Assembly: GCA_963169055.1 (NCBI GenBank)
Contig: CAUJFU010000121.1
Span: 1 to 11,727, forward strand
Length of the DNA stretch: 11,727 nt
Source of the DNA: Myxococcota bacterium
Lineage (GTDB): Bacteria; Myxococcota_C; UBA6777
Direction: 5' to 3'
Shown: in pieces, positions 1-7,161 of the stretch
How positions within the stretch are numbered: position 1 is the stretch's first letter
Layout: the number at the start of each line of letters is the position of its first letter
Notes under the pieces: generated by a model
Told to the model about the DNA's origin: nothing
What the model saw: the letters and a program-made list of their open reading frames with translations, nothing else
The model's database searches: none
Made by a program: the position numbers and the translations under genes

Positions 1-1
1 C

Positions 2-64
2 GGTATGACAGTTCAGTCTCTTTTCTTCACCCGATGCCCGTGGCGTGATACGAAATCTGCCCAT
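2..64 (-). CDS. Possible 5' end of a gene leaving the left edge
   Basis: An ATG at 64 opens a minus-strand frame that stays open to the window edge (21 codons, beginning MGRFRITPRASGEEKR). An in-frame TAA lies 17 codons upstream, so the ATG is the only ordinary start. A G-rich stretch about 8 bases upstream could serve as a weak ribosome binding site. The fragment is too short to assign to any family, and it may be chance. The strand agrees with the neighbouring cluster. Confidence 0.22.
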   Translation of the reverse strand, partial: MGRFRITPRASGEEKRLNCHT

Positions 65-151
65 GCCAGAGACCCCCCGCTGGATGGGCTTTACAGACGA
101 AGTGTCCGAGTGTTAGGGGTGGGGGCCAACCATGGCTTAACAAGGCGCGTA

Positions 152-166
152 TGGGGCTTTGCCCCA
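152..166. repeat. GC-rich hairpin downstream of the phosphoesterase gene
   Basis: A perfect 6-bp stem (TGGGGC / GCCCCA) encloses a TTT loop, about 35 bases beyond the phosphoesterase stop codon. No U-tract follows the stem on either strand, so it is not a classic intrinsic terminator. It resembles the short GC-rich intergenic palindromes dispersed in many bacterial genomes. Copy number here cannot be judged from one window. Confidence 0.45.
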
Positions 167-199
167 CAAACCCTCCTCCCAAAAAGACTCCCTACCGTA

Positions 200-907
200 T
201 CAGGAAAGAGAGCGTGTCACGTTAGAAAGACCGGGGACGCGGACGAATTCATCGCGAGGGAACCACCAACCGATCAGCTCTTTTCCGTAGACACAGCCGC
301 CATCCAAGCACAGGGTGTTGTGCGTGCGCAAAAATCCTTGGCGCGCCCAGTGTCCGTAGATCACGCGGCGCTCGCCTTGATAGAGTTGATGCCACGGGAA
401 AAAATCGGGCGGAGCGTGCGCGAGGTGTCCATCCCATCCGATCGGCATCTGGCCTGTTGCGTCACAGATGCGCACCCGCGTCAGAAAAGAAGCGGGTGTC
501 TCTTCGGGCGGCAACAGCGGATGCAAGCCTGCATGAACGGCGATCCAGTCGGTAGATGCGATGAAAAGCGGCCAGTGTTCGATCCATTCGAGCCATCGGT
601 CGAGATCAGGAGCTTGGGCAAGGTCAAGACAGTCACGAGAGGGATCAAGCCATGTAGGCGGCGTTGCGGTGCGAAATGCACGCAAGAGACCTTCTTCGTG
701 GTTTCCGCGCACGGCCTCGGCTCCGAGGCGATACAACGTCTGCAACACCGCGTAGCTTTGGGGGCCACGGTTGAGGGTATCGCCCACGCAGATCAGGCGG
801 TGGCGATCGGGCTGGTACGCTGCTTTGCGCAAGAGTGCTTCGAGAGGTTCGAGGCATCCGTGGATATCGCCAACGAAAAGGATATCAGAGGTTTCTTGTG
901 TAGACAT
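200..907 (-). CDS. PPP-family metallophosphoesterase (ApaH/PrpE-like)
   Basis: The 235-residue protein carries the full calcineurin-type signature: GDIHG at residues 13-17, GDTLNRGP at 42-49, GNHEE at 68-72, HAG at 125-127 and YGHW at 184-187, followed by LDGGCVYG. These motifs supply the Asp, His and Asn ligands of the dinuclear metal site. Known members hydrolyse phosphoprotein Ser/Thr/Tyr phosphates or diadenosine tetraphosphate; the sequence does not decide which. There is no signal peptide, so it should be cytosolic. I chose ATG 907 because a GGTGAG stretch lies about 13 bases upstream and the GDIHG motif then sits at a usual distance from the start. A GTG at 925 would give a 4-base GTGA overlap with the kinase stop, and a TTG at 928 is also possible. 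In every case the gene is tightly coupled to the kinase upstream, suggesting it reverses the kinase's phosphorylation. Confidence 0.9.
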   Translation of the reverse strand: MSTQETSDILFVGDIHGCLEPLEALLRKAAYQPDRHRLICVGDTLNRGPQSYAVLQTLYRLGAEAVRGNHEEGLLRAFRTATPPTWLDPSRDCLDLAQAPDLDRWLEWIEHWPLFIASTDWIAVHAGLHPLLPPEETPASFLTRVRICDATGQMPIGWDGHLAHAPPDFFPWHQLYQGERRVIYGHWARQGFLRTHNTLCLDGGCVYGKELIGWWFPRDEFVRVPGLSNVTRSLS

Positions 908-921
908 AGGGTGATCAATGC

Positions 922-2751
922 TCACCAAGAGGCGGGTTCATGGGGGAGATCAAGCGAAGTTTGGGGAGAAACCGCCGAAGCAGATCCCGAAGGAAGGTCA
1001 CGATACCATCCTTCGGCATCGACGGGCGGTTTGGAGCGTGCGGGAGGCAAGTCTTCCGCAGGGAGGGATGGCTGCTCTGTTTTGGAGGTGGTGGACTTCG
1101 CAAACAAAGAGGCTGTGCGTTCGCTTAATGCGATGTAGGCGGTGGTTAGCGTCCCTTGGGGATCGTGCCACAGTTTTTCGCGGTAGTTGTACCAAAGCCC
1201 GACAGTGGTTGCCACGAAAACAAGCAAGAACGCTCCCAAAGTGCGGAGGGCCCGACGTGGTTTGCGTGGGAGTTCCTTTTGAAGGCGTTCGCGATCCTCG
1301 GCAAAAGGAACGGCAAAAATCGAAGTTTTTCGAGCCCCGGGGGGGAGGGGTTGGATCGCCCCAGACAGCGGAGAAGACGGAGTTCTCGGAGAATCAGAAT
1401 CGCTGTGCAGGACAGGTTGCAGCGTTCCAGACGATGGGGAAGACGAGCGGGGCGAGTCTGAGATCGGGGATGGAGCGAGAGAAATTGGCGCAAGCATCGC
1501 GTCGCTAGAGGAAGAAGTGGGGAGAGAAAGCCGCTTTGAGGCGGAGCGTTCGGAAGAATCGAGCGAAGGCGAGGCCGTGCGTGGGGAAGACTGCGCAGGT
1601 GCAGAGCGATGCGAAGAAGAAAGATAAGCCGCCAAAGGATGCGGAGAAGAGGGCGGCGTTGAAAGCGGCGAATGGGATGGCGTTGAAAGCGGCGATGGGA
1701 TGGGCATATCCAACGTCATCGCGTGAGAGATCTTATCTTTTTCAGCCCGCGAAGGGGCCGCAGACGAAGGCGGTGTTGTCGTCGGTGTGGGCAAGGGCTC
1801 AAAGCTTGCATAAGGCGAAGAGATGGGGGGTTCGAGCGAAGGTTCGCTGAGTGCTGTTCTGTGGGCTTTGGCGAGCAGATCGGTGGTATCGAGATCGTTG
1901 TAAAGAGGGGCTTTGGCGAGGGCGTCTTCAAATGCGTCGAGTAGTGCTTGGCAGTTTGACCAACGGAGATCGGGATTTTTTTCGAGACAGCGCATCAAGA
2001 CGGAATGGATCGGGGGCGAAAGATGCGGAAGCGGCGGTGGTGGTTCGTGCATGAGTTTAAACAGCAGAGAAGTGACATCGGAAAAAGGCAGTTGTCCCGA
2101 GCACATACGATAGAGCAGCACACCGAGGCTATAGATATCAGCCCGTTGGTCAGCGGTTTTGCTATCGAGCATCTGCTCTGGGGCGATATAGAGGGGCGTC
2201 CCCATCGTGCTGCCTGTGTGGGTCATGCTGGAGGCTTCAAGTACTTTGGCGATCCCAAAGTCGGTCACGCGGGCTTTACAAGGCCACACGGGCCGATCGA
2301 GCAAGATATTGGGTGGTTTGAGGTCGCGATGGACGATATCGTATTGGTGGGCGGCTTGGACACCAAGCAGGATCTCTCGGAATATCGTGTGGATCTGCTC
2401 GGCAGGCAGAGGCCCGGGGCGTTTGTCCAGATAGGCTTGCAGATCTCCGCCGGCCATCCACTCCATCACAAGACCGATCAAACAATCTTCTTCAAGCATC
2501 CGAAGCACACGCACAACATGCGGGTGATCGATCTTGGACTGGATCTCGGCTTCGCGCTCAAAACGCTGCCGCACTTTTTCTTGGTTGGCCATGTGTTCGT
2601 ACAGGATCTTGATGGCGACAAGCTGGCCGCTTTCCAGATCACGGGCACGATAAAGCCACGCCATCCCACCACTGCCGATGCGTGCTTCGACTTCATAACG
2701 GCCCGCCAGTTTTTTTCCTTCGAGCTGAGACACCGAGAGTTTTTCGCTCAT
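922..2751 (-). CDS. Transmembrane Ser/Thr protein kinase (Hanks type)
   Basis: A 609-residue receptor-like kinase. The catalytic domain (about 19-275) has the glycine loop GSGGMAWLY (26-34), the VAIK lysine (K48), HRDLKPPN with catalytic D143, DFG (164-166) and GTPLYIAPEQ (184-193), so it should be active. Residues about 285-490 form a Ser/Pro-rich low-complexity linker. One membrane segment follows (about 503-521), leaving an 86-residue extracytoplasmic tail with no recognisable sensor domain and no PASTA repeats. The start is ATG 2751: GAGG lies 6 bases upstream. The TTG at 2769 would only add six residues and would bury that site. The gene lies 162 bp after the hydrolase on the same strand, and its TGA lies within a few bases of the phosphoesterase starts, which implies translational coupling. 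The substrate is unknown. Confidence 0.95.
   Translation of the reverse strand: MSEKLSVSQLEGKKLAGRYEVEARIGSGGMAWLYRARDLESGQLVAIKILYEHMANQEKVRQRFEREAEIQSKIDHPHVVRVLRMLEEDCLIGLVMEWMAGGDLQAYLDKRPGPLPAEQIHTIFREILLGVQAAHQYDIVHRDLKPPNILLDRPVWPCKARVTDFGIAKVLEASSMTHTGSTMGTPLYIAPEQMLDSKTADQRADIYSLGVLLYRMCSGQLPFSDVTSLLFKLMHEPPPPLPHLSPPIHSVLMRCLEKNPDLRWSNCQALLDAFEDALAKAPLYNDLDTTDLLAKAHRTALSEPSLEPPISSPYASFEPLPTPTTTPPSSAAPSRAEKDKISHAMTLDMPIPSPLSTPSHSPLSTPPSSPHPLAAYLSSSHRSAPAQSSPRTASPSLDSSERSASKRLSLPTSSSSDAMLAPISLAPSPISDSPRSSSPSSGTLQPVLHSDSDSPRTPSSPLSGAIQPLPPGARKTSIFAVPFAEDRERLQKELPRKPRRALRTLGAFLLVFVATTVGLWYNYREKLWHDPQGTLTTAYIALSERTASLFAKSTTSKTEQPSLPAEDLPPARSKPPVDAEGWYRDLPSGSASAVSPQTSLDLPHEPASW
1655..1702 (-). 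repeat. 24-bp tandem repeat in the kinase linker
   Basis: Two adjacent near-identical 24-bp copies (each starting GGCGTTGAAAGCGGCGA on the plus strand) encode the duplicated octapeptide SPLSTPSH / SPLSTPPS. The period is a multiple of three, so copy-number change would alter linker length but not the frame. Confidence 0.8.
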
Positions 2752-2762
2752 CCAACACCTCA
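2752..2762 (-). promoter_or_regulatory. Ribosome binding site of the kinase gene
   Basis: On the minus strand GAGG sits 6 bases before ATG 2751 and fixes that start. The 13 bases GAGGTGTTGGATG spanning this site and the start codon are identical to those at the monooxygenase start (5661-5673). Confidence 0.7.
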
Positions 2763-2789
2763 AAACCAACCCAACGAACCTGCGACAGA

Positions 2790-2940
2790 TTTCTTTTGTG
2801 ACTCGGTAGCGCCGAAAGGATCGGCGCGGTGGCGATCGGCACCAAGAGCCTGTTTCTTCCGAGACCCGATAGCACCGATCCCAAGGCCCTTTTGCGGATC
2901 CACCACGATGCGTTTATTCTGTGACCCGAAGCAGCCAATG
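2790..2940. repeat. Three degenerate ~60-bp-period repeats
   Basis: Plus-strand units begin at 2790, 2853 and 2913 and read TTTCTTTTGTGACTCGGTAG, TTTCTTCCGAGACCCGATAG and TTTATTCTGTGACCCGAAGC. Spacings are 63 and 60 bp. The first two agree at about 18 of 24 core positions. The third unit covers the stop codon and last codons of the alpha/beta hydrolase gene. The other two fill most of the hydrolase-kinase gap. No start codon with a ribosome binding site was found that would make the array a gene. Confidence 0.45.
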
Positions 2941-3849
2941 CACAAGATCGTCCGTGACGTGTTTGCGGTTGATCTCATTGAAGATCTCGTGGCGTCCATC
3001 GGGATACAAGTGCAAAGAGATATCGGTCAATCCGGCTTGGGCATAAGCTTGCGCAAGACCCTTCATGCCTTCGCCCATCCGCGTGACGGGATCTTTTTCA
3101 CCACCCACCAGATACACAGGTAGATCCTTGCGGATGCGCGCTCGCAGATCGGCACGTGCGATCTCGCCGAAACCTTCGAGGCAATCCAGCCACATCTGTG
3201 TGGTGATGATAAAGCCGCACTTTTCGTCGGCAACATAAGCATCGACTTCGGCTTCGTCACGAGACAACCAATCAAAATCTGTGCGGTTGGGTCGAAAAGG
3301 TTTGTTAAAGTCCCCAAAACTCATGGCATTCAACACCTTGCTGCGCCCACGACGACCAAGGCGATAACGCTCCACCCGCGTAGCGACCATCCCGATCAAC
3401 CGCAACGGACCAACGCTGTCCACCGCAGCCGAAAGCACTGCTCCTGCAAAGCGATGGCTGTGTTCAAACAGCACAAACTGCACAAGAAAAGATCCCATGC
3501 TGTGGCCGAAAAGGATCACGGGCAGTTTGGGGTGTTCTTTTTGGGCGATCTCCGTCAGGGTGGTGATATCTTGCACCACCCGCAACCACCCGTTGTCATC
3601 GGCAAAATAGCCGATATCTTCGCCTTGCCGAGCCGTTTTGCCGTGGCCACGTTGGTCGTGTGCGTACACCACAAAACCTTGCTCAGTCAGACGTTCAGCC
3701 AATCGTGCGTAACGCGCCGCGTGTTCGGCCATCCCATGCACGATCAAAAAAACCTGACGGATCGGCATATCGGCCTCAGGAGACCATTTGTGGCAGAAGA
3801 TCTCGGCTTGCTTGTCGTGGCTTTGGAAGGTGAACGTGGTCGCTTGCAT
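2914..3849 (-). CDS. Alpha/beta hydrolase, monoacylglycerol lipase-like
   Basis: The 311-residue protein follows the alpha/beta hydrolase plan of the lysophospholipase/monoacylglycerol lipase family. It has an HG oxyanion motif in VHGMAEHAARY (37-47), DQRGHGK (65-71), the nucleophile elbow GHSMGS with S117, an acid in GGEKDPV (D253) and H287 in PDGRHE. A cap region lies between about residues 145 and 225. All three catalytic residues are present and the length is normal. No signal peptide is seen, so it should be cytosolic and is expected to cleave carboxylic esters, probably acylglycerols or lysolipids. ATG 3849 has AGGAG 9 bases upstream. The gene follows the methyltransferase by 75 bp on the same strand and precedes the kinase by 162 bp. 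Its last codons lie in the repeat array at 2790-2940. Confidence 0.92.
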   Translation of the reverse strand: MQATTFTFQSHDKQAEIFCHKWSPEADMPIRQVFLIVHGMAEHAARYARLAERLTEQGFVVYAHDQRGHGKTARQGEDIGYFADDNGWLRVVQDITTLTEIAQKEHPKLPVILFGHSMGSFLVQFVLFEHSHRFAGAVLSAAVDSVGPLRLIGMVATRVERYRLGRRGRSKVLNAMSFGDFNKPFRPNRTDFDWLSRDEAEVDAYVADEKCGFIITTQMWLDCLEGFGEIARADLRARIRKDLPVYLVGGEKDPVTRMGEGMKGLAQAYAQAGLTDISLHLYPDGRHEIFNEINRKHVTDDLVHWLLRVTE

Positions 3850-3924
3850 CGTGCGCGTCTCCTATGTGCATCGTGAACAAAGAAGGCCAGTCTAGCGCAA
3901 GCAACAACAAGATGCGAGGGCCAT

Positions 3925-5343
3925 CTACACCTTTTCACCGAGCAAGCTCTCACGCAACGCATCGGCTCGCGCCATCACGTCCTCAAATCGCGGAGGATGC
4001 GGCTCGATCTCTTTGAGGGCGTTGGCGCACTCTTCTTCGGTGAATCCTTCAAGAGAACCGCCAAGGCGAGTGATCAGTTTGGCGCGGATCTTTGTGGCGT
4101 ATCGGGGGCTATAGAAGTGTTCGAGCAGATGACTCATGGATTGTGCGCTTCGCGCTGCGTTCCACGCCGACTGAAGGGGATCGCCATGTTCTCCCCATGT
4201 ATCGGACCACGCAGCGATCGCGTCTGGCCGAAACTGCAAGGCCGCAAGAAACTCTGCGATCGGACAACGCGGTGGAGGAGTGCGAAAAGCGCGGATTGTC
4301 TCTTCAAGAGACGGTGGTTCGGGGACGATCTCACGGATCAGCGGTGCGACATTGTCTCCCCCCGGCAACATCTGCCCACGTTGTCCGACTTCGTACTCCC
4401 GAAAAAACCACCAAAACTTTCGTTGCAGTAGGCTCTTTTGGGGATGTTCGACACGCGATAACAGCATCAACATGTGTTCGCCATAAAGGGCATGTTCCCA
4501 CGCAAAACGCATCGGATCGACCTCTGGCCTCGGTTGGCAGCGCGTGAGCCAGAGTTCCGACGGTGTACCGTGACTGATGATATCGCGCCAAAGATGAATC
4601 AACGGGCAGTTGGGGACGTGCGCCCGAAAACGCGGCAGAGCGGGCTTGGCAGAAGAAGCAGCAGCGGGTGTCGATGGAGTGCTCGGTGGAACGGTCGTGG
4701 ATGCCGTCGATGGAGATTCAGATAACGCCAGCTTGGGTTGCGAGATCGTCGGCGCAAGACTCCGCAAAGGCGAAGGCGAAAGCATCTCTTGAAACAAAGG
4801 CAAGGCAGGAAGATCGAGGGTTGCGGTGTGAGATTGGGCGCTCGGGGTAGGACTCCACGGACGTAGGCGAGGGAAAAAACGCGGGACATGGGCTTTATAG
4901 CGCAGATATGGCTCGCCAAACTGCGCATACAGCGCGGGTTCTTCGAGTAAAAAGAGCACTAAAAGATGAAAGAGTGCGTTTGCAGATGCCCAGATCGCCA
5001 ACGGGAGCGACCGAAAAAACAGGCTTTCTGCAAACAAGATCAACAACAAGCCCACCACCATCGGATTGCGCAGGTATTGATAAGGTCCAAGAACGAGCAG
5101 CTTTTGTGGAGGGCTCCAAAAAGAAGGTGTCCCTCGACCCACTTGGGCAAACAGCGCGACAGACCAAAAGGAGAGAAAAATCCCGACCGCACTCGATACA
5201 AGAGACGCCCATAGATACGGCGATTGAAACGGGGCCGGTTGCCCGACGTAAGGCGTGTGGCGAAAGAACATCAAGAGAAGTGTCGGGATCACAAGCACCA
5301 CGCCGCCTGTGATCATGGCACCGATTAACCAGTTCCGCCGCAT
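3925..5343 (-). CDS. PEMT/ICMT-type membrane methyltransferase fused to unknown C-terminal domain
   Basis: A 472-residue protein. The N-terminal part has about four membrane segments (5-27, 43-66, and a pair within 94-133) and the hallmarks of the phospholipid/isoprenylcysteine methyltransferase superfamily: GPYQYLRNPM (86-95) and EEPALYAQFGEPYLRYKAHVP (134-154), whose conserved Glu and Arg belong to the AdoMet-binding region. Relatives of this size usually end near residue 170. Here a Ser/Pro/Ala-rich linker (about 164-235) leads to a soluble domain of about 230 residues (240-472) rich in Trp, Arg and Pro that I do not recognise. The methyl acceptor is unknown. ATG 5343 has AAGGAG 7 bases upstream, so earlier in-frame starts are unlikely. 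A TTGACA-type promoter lies upstream. It is the first gene of the minus-strand cluster. Confidence 0.82.
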   Translation of the reverse strand: MRRNWLIGAMITGGVVLVIPTLLLMFFRHTPYVGQPAPFQSPYLWASLVSSAVGIFLSFWSVALFAQVGRGTPSFWSPPQKLLVLGPYQYLRNPMVVGLLLILFAESLFFRSLPLAIWASANALFHLLVLFLLEEPALYAQFGEPYLRYKAHVPRFFPRLRPWSPTPSAQSHTATLDLPALPLFQEMLSPSPLRSLAPTISQPKLALSESPSTASTTVPPSTPSTPAAASSAKPALPRFRAHVPNCPLIHLWRDIISHGTPSELWLTRCQPRPEVDPMRFAWEHALYGEHMLMLLSRVEHPQKSLLQRKFWWFFREYEVGQRGQMLPGGDNVAPLIREIVPEPPSLEETIRAFRTPPPRCPIAEFLAALQFRPDAIAAWSDTWGEHGDPLQSAWNAARSAQSMSHLLEHFYSPRYATKIRAKLITRLGGSLEGFTEEECANALKEIEPHPPRFEDVMARADALRESLLGEKV

Positions 5344-5399
5344 CCATGAACTCCTTCTGCTAATGTGCCATACCAAACAAATCCGCGTTCGCGCACGCT

Positions 5400-5428
5400 A
5401 TCTTTGCTTCATTCGTCCAAGCTGTCAA
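5400..5428 (-). promoter_or_regulatory. Candidate promoter of the methyltransferase cluster
   Basis: On the minus strand a perfect TTGACA (-35; 5423-5428) is followed after 17 bases by AAAGAT (-10; 5400-5405), a weak match. The start of transcription would fall about 50 bases before ATG 5343. This is a consensus match only. Confidence 0.4.
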
Positions 5429-5460
5429 TCTTTTGGGTCATTGCGCTACACGCTCTTGTG

Positions 5461-5488
5461 CTGTTTTTGCACGGGTCTGTGCTACAGT
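5461..5488 (+). promoter_or_regulatory. Candidate promoter of the monooxygenase
   Basis: TACAGT (5483-5488), preceded by TGC as in extended -10 elements, lies 16 bases after a poor -35 match CTGTTT (5461-5466). It would give a leader of about 175 bases before ATG 5671. Confidence 0.33.
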
Positions 5489-5670
5489 AGCCAACACAAG
5501 CTCTGATGGCCCCAAAACAAGCCCAACCCAAAGGAGCTTCACACCGCTCACATCCTCCGAAATCAACGAACAGACCGAACGAATGTACACCACAAAACGC
5601 AAAGGGCGCAGTCACCGCACCCAATACGCAACGCCAGCCACCACACAACCCCCAAAACACGAGGTGTTGG
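5489..5670 (+). other. C/A-rich leader before the monooxygenase gene
   Basis: The rest of the 327-bp divergent gap is a stretch poor in G and T, rich in repeated CCAAAAC, CCACA and CCCAA runs. It looks like an unstructured untranslated leader. It can be read in frame with the monooxygenase back to ATG 5506, but the resulting 55 residues are low-complexity and the ribosome binding site lies at 5661-5666, immediately before ATG 5671. No riboswitch or hairpin was recognised. Confidence 0.4.
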
Positions 5671-7161
5671 ATGTCCAAAACACAAGATAAAAAACGAGCG
5701 AACGCAACCCGTTTTCCAATAGCGATCATCGGCGCTGGATTCGCAGGGATGGGGATGGGCATCCGCCTAAAGCAAGCAGGCATCGAGGATTTCACGATCT
5801 TTGAGGCCGCAGAAGAAGTCGGCGGCACATGGAGAGAAAACACCTATCCCGGTTGTGCTTGCGATGTACCTTCGTTGCTCTACTCGTACTCCTTTGAACA
5901 AAGCCCGCGATGGTCTCGGATGTTTGGGGAACAACGCGAGATCTGGTCTTACATGAAAGACTGCGCACAAAAATACCACCTCCGCCCACACATCCGCTTC
6001 CGCTCTCGGGTCGCGGGCCTTGTCTTTGACGAAACCTCTGGCGTGTGGCAGTTGACGCTCGAAAGCGGCGAAACATTCCAAGCCCGTGTCGTGATCAGTG
6101 CTACGGGCGGACTCAGCAAGCCCGCCATCCCAAAGATCACAGGCGCAGATTCCTTTGTGGGTCCGCGCTTTCACTCTGCCGAGTGGGATCACAGCGTCGA
6201 CCTCCAAGGCAAGCGCGTTGCGGTCATCGGTACAGGCGCAAGTGCAATTCAAATCGTCCCTTCTATCGTCTCCGATGTTTCCGAGATGTATGTCTTTCAA
6301 CGAAGCCCTGCGTGGGTGATGCCCAAGCCAGATCGCTCGATCTCTTCGCTAGAAAAACAGCTTTACCGTTGGCTCCCCCCGATCCAACACGCCTATCGCG
6401 CCCTGCTCTACTGGTGGATGGAGTTGCGCGGACTAGCCTTTGTCAAGTACCCGAAACTGCTTGAATACGCAGAAAAGCAAGCACTCGCCCACCTTGCTTC
6501 TGCGATCCATGATCCCCACCTGCGCGCCAAGCTCACCCCCGATTATCGGATGGGTTGCAAACGCATCTTGATCTCCAATGACTACTACCCCGCACTCGCT
6601 CAACCCCACACCCACCTCATCACCGACGCCATCGACTCGATCCAGCCCCACGGCATCCGTACCCAAGACGGCACCGAATACCCCGCCGACGTGATCCTCT
6701 ACTGCACAGGCTTTCGCGTGATGGACTTTCTTGCGCCCATGACCGTCGTCGGCCTCCACGGACGCGAACTCAACGCTCTCTGGCAACAACAAGGCATCGA
6801 AACACTCCATGGAATCGCCGTTTCTGGCTTTCCAAACTTCTATTTCCTTGTCGGACCCAACACCGGCCTTGGTCACAACTCGATCCTTTTTATGATCGAA
6901 GCACAGGTCCATTACATCCTACAGTGCATCGAGACTTTGCAAACAAAATCCGCCCGTTATCTTGATCTCCACGCCACCGTACAAAAAAACTTCCAACAAG
7001 AGATCGCCCAACGCTCCGAAAAAACCATCTGGAAATCAGGTTGCCGTAGCTGGTATCTGACCGAAGATGGGAAAAATTATACCCTCTGGCCGGGCTATAC
7101 CTTCGAGTACTGGTGGCGCACACGCCACTTCTACCCTACCGACTACAACATCGCTCTTTAG
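5671..7161 (+). CDS. Flavin-containing monooxygenase, Baeyer-Villiger type
   Basis: The 496-residue protein has the two dinucleotide folds of class B flavoprotein monooxygenases. The FAD site is GAGFAG (21-26). GGTWRENTYPGCACDVPS (51-68) is typical of the group. The Baeyer-Villiger fingerprint FxGxxxHxxxW(P/D) is seen as FVGPRFHSAEWD (162-173). The NADPH site is GTGASA (187-192). Such enzymes insert one oxygen atom into a ketone to give an ester or lactone, using NADPH and O2. Length is in the usual range for the single-domain type and no key residue is missing. I chose ATG 5671 because GAGG lies 6 bases upstream; a longer reading from 5506 adds 55 low-complexity residues. The gene is alone on the plus strand, divergent from the methyltransferase. 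The substrate cannot be predicted. The hydrolase at 2914-3849 could cleave its ester product, but that is speculation. Confidence 0.93.
   Translation: MSKTQDKKRANATRFPIAIIGAGFAGMGMGIRLKQAGIEDFTIFEAAEEVGGTWRENTYPGCACDVPSLLYSYSFEQSPRWSRMFGEQREIWSYMKDCAQKYHLRPHIRFRSRVAGLVFDETSGVWQLTLESGETFQARVVISATGGLSKPAIPKITGADSFVGPRFHSAEWDHSVDLQGKRVAVIGTGASAIQIVPSIVSDVSEMYVFQRSPAWVMPKPDRSISSLEKQLYRWLPPIQHAYRALLYWWMELRGLAFVKYPKLLEYAEKQALAHLASAIHDPHLRAKLTPDYRMGCKRILISNDYYPALAQPHTHLITDAIDSIQPHGIRTQDGTEYPADVILYCTGFRVMDFLAPMTVVGLHGRELNALWQQQGIETLHGIAVSGFPNFYFLVGPNTGLGHNSILFMIEAQVHYILQCIETLQTKSARYLDLHATVQKNFQQEIAQRSEKTIWKSGCRSWYLTEDGKNYTLWPGYTFEYWWRTRHFYPTDYNIAL

Noticed and set aside
5-1138. Long plus-strand reading frame of 377 codons opposite the phosphoesterase and the kinase C-terminus
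   Set aside because: It has no family motifs and lies antisense to two genes with complete motif sets. It arises from codon bias on the other strand.
2790-2940. CRISPR array or tRNA cluster in the hydrolase-kinase gap
   Set aside because: The units are too divergent and have no clear repeat/spacer alternation for CRISPR, and no cloverleaf was found.
2005-3123. Plus-strand frame of 372 codons opposite the kinase domain and the hydrolase 3' end
   Set aside because: It crosses two genes and their intergenic gap, shows no recognisable domain and has no ribosome binding site. The periodic FF-containing peptides in it reflect the DNA repeats at 2790-2940.
4895-5347. 150-codon minus-strand frame starting at ATG 5347
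   Set aside because: It overlaps the methyltransferase in another frame, has no matching ribosome binding site spacing advantage and lacks any family motif.
5506-5670. Monooxygenase start at ATG 5506, adding 55 residues
   Set aside because: The added part is low-complexity and basic, while a good ribosome binding site sits immediately before ATG 5671, where the FAD domain begins at its normal distance.
5583-5690. 35-codon upstream ORF overlapping the monooxygenase start
   Set aside because: There is no ribosome binding site and the composition is that of the C/A-rich leader. It is likely chance.
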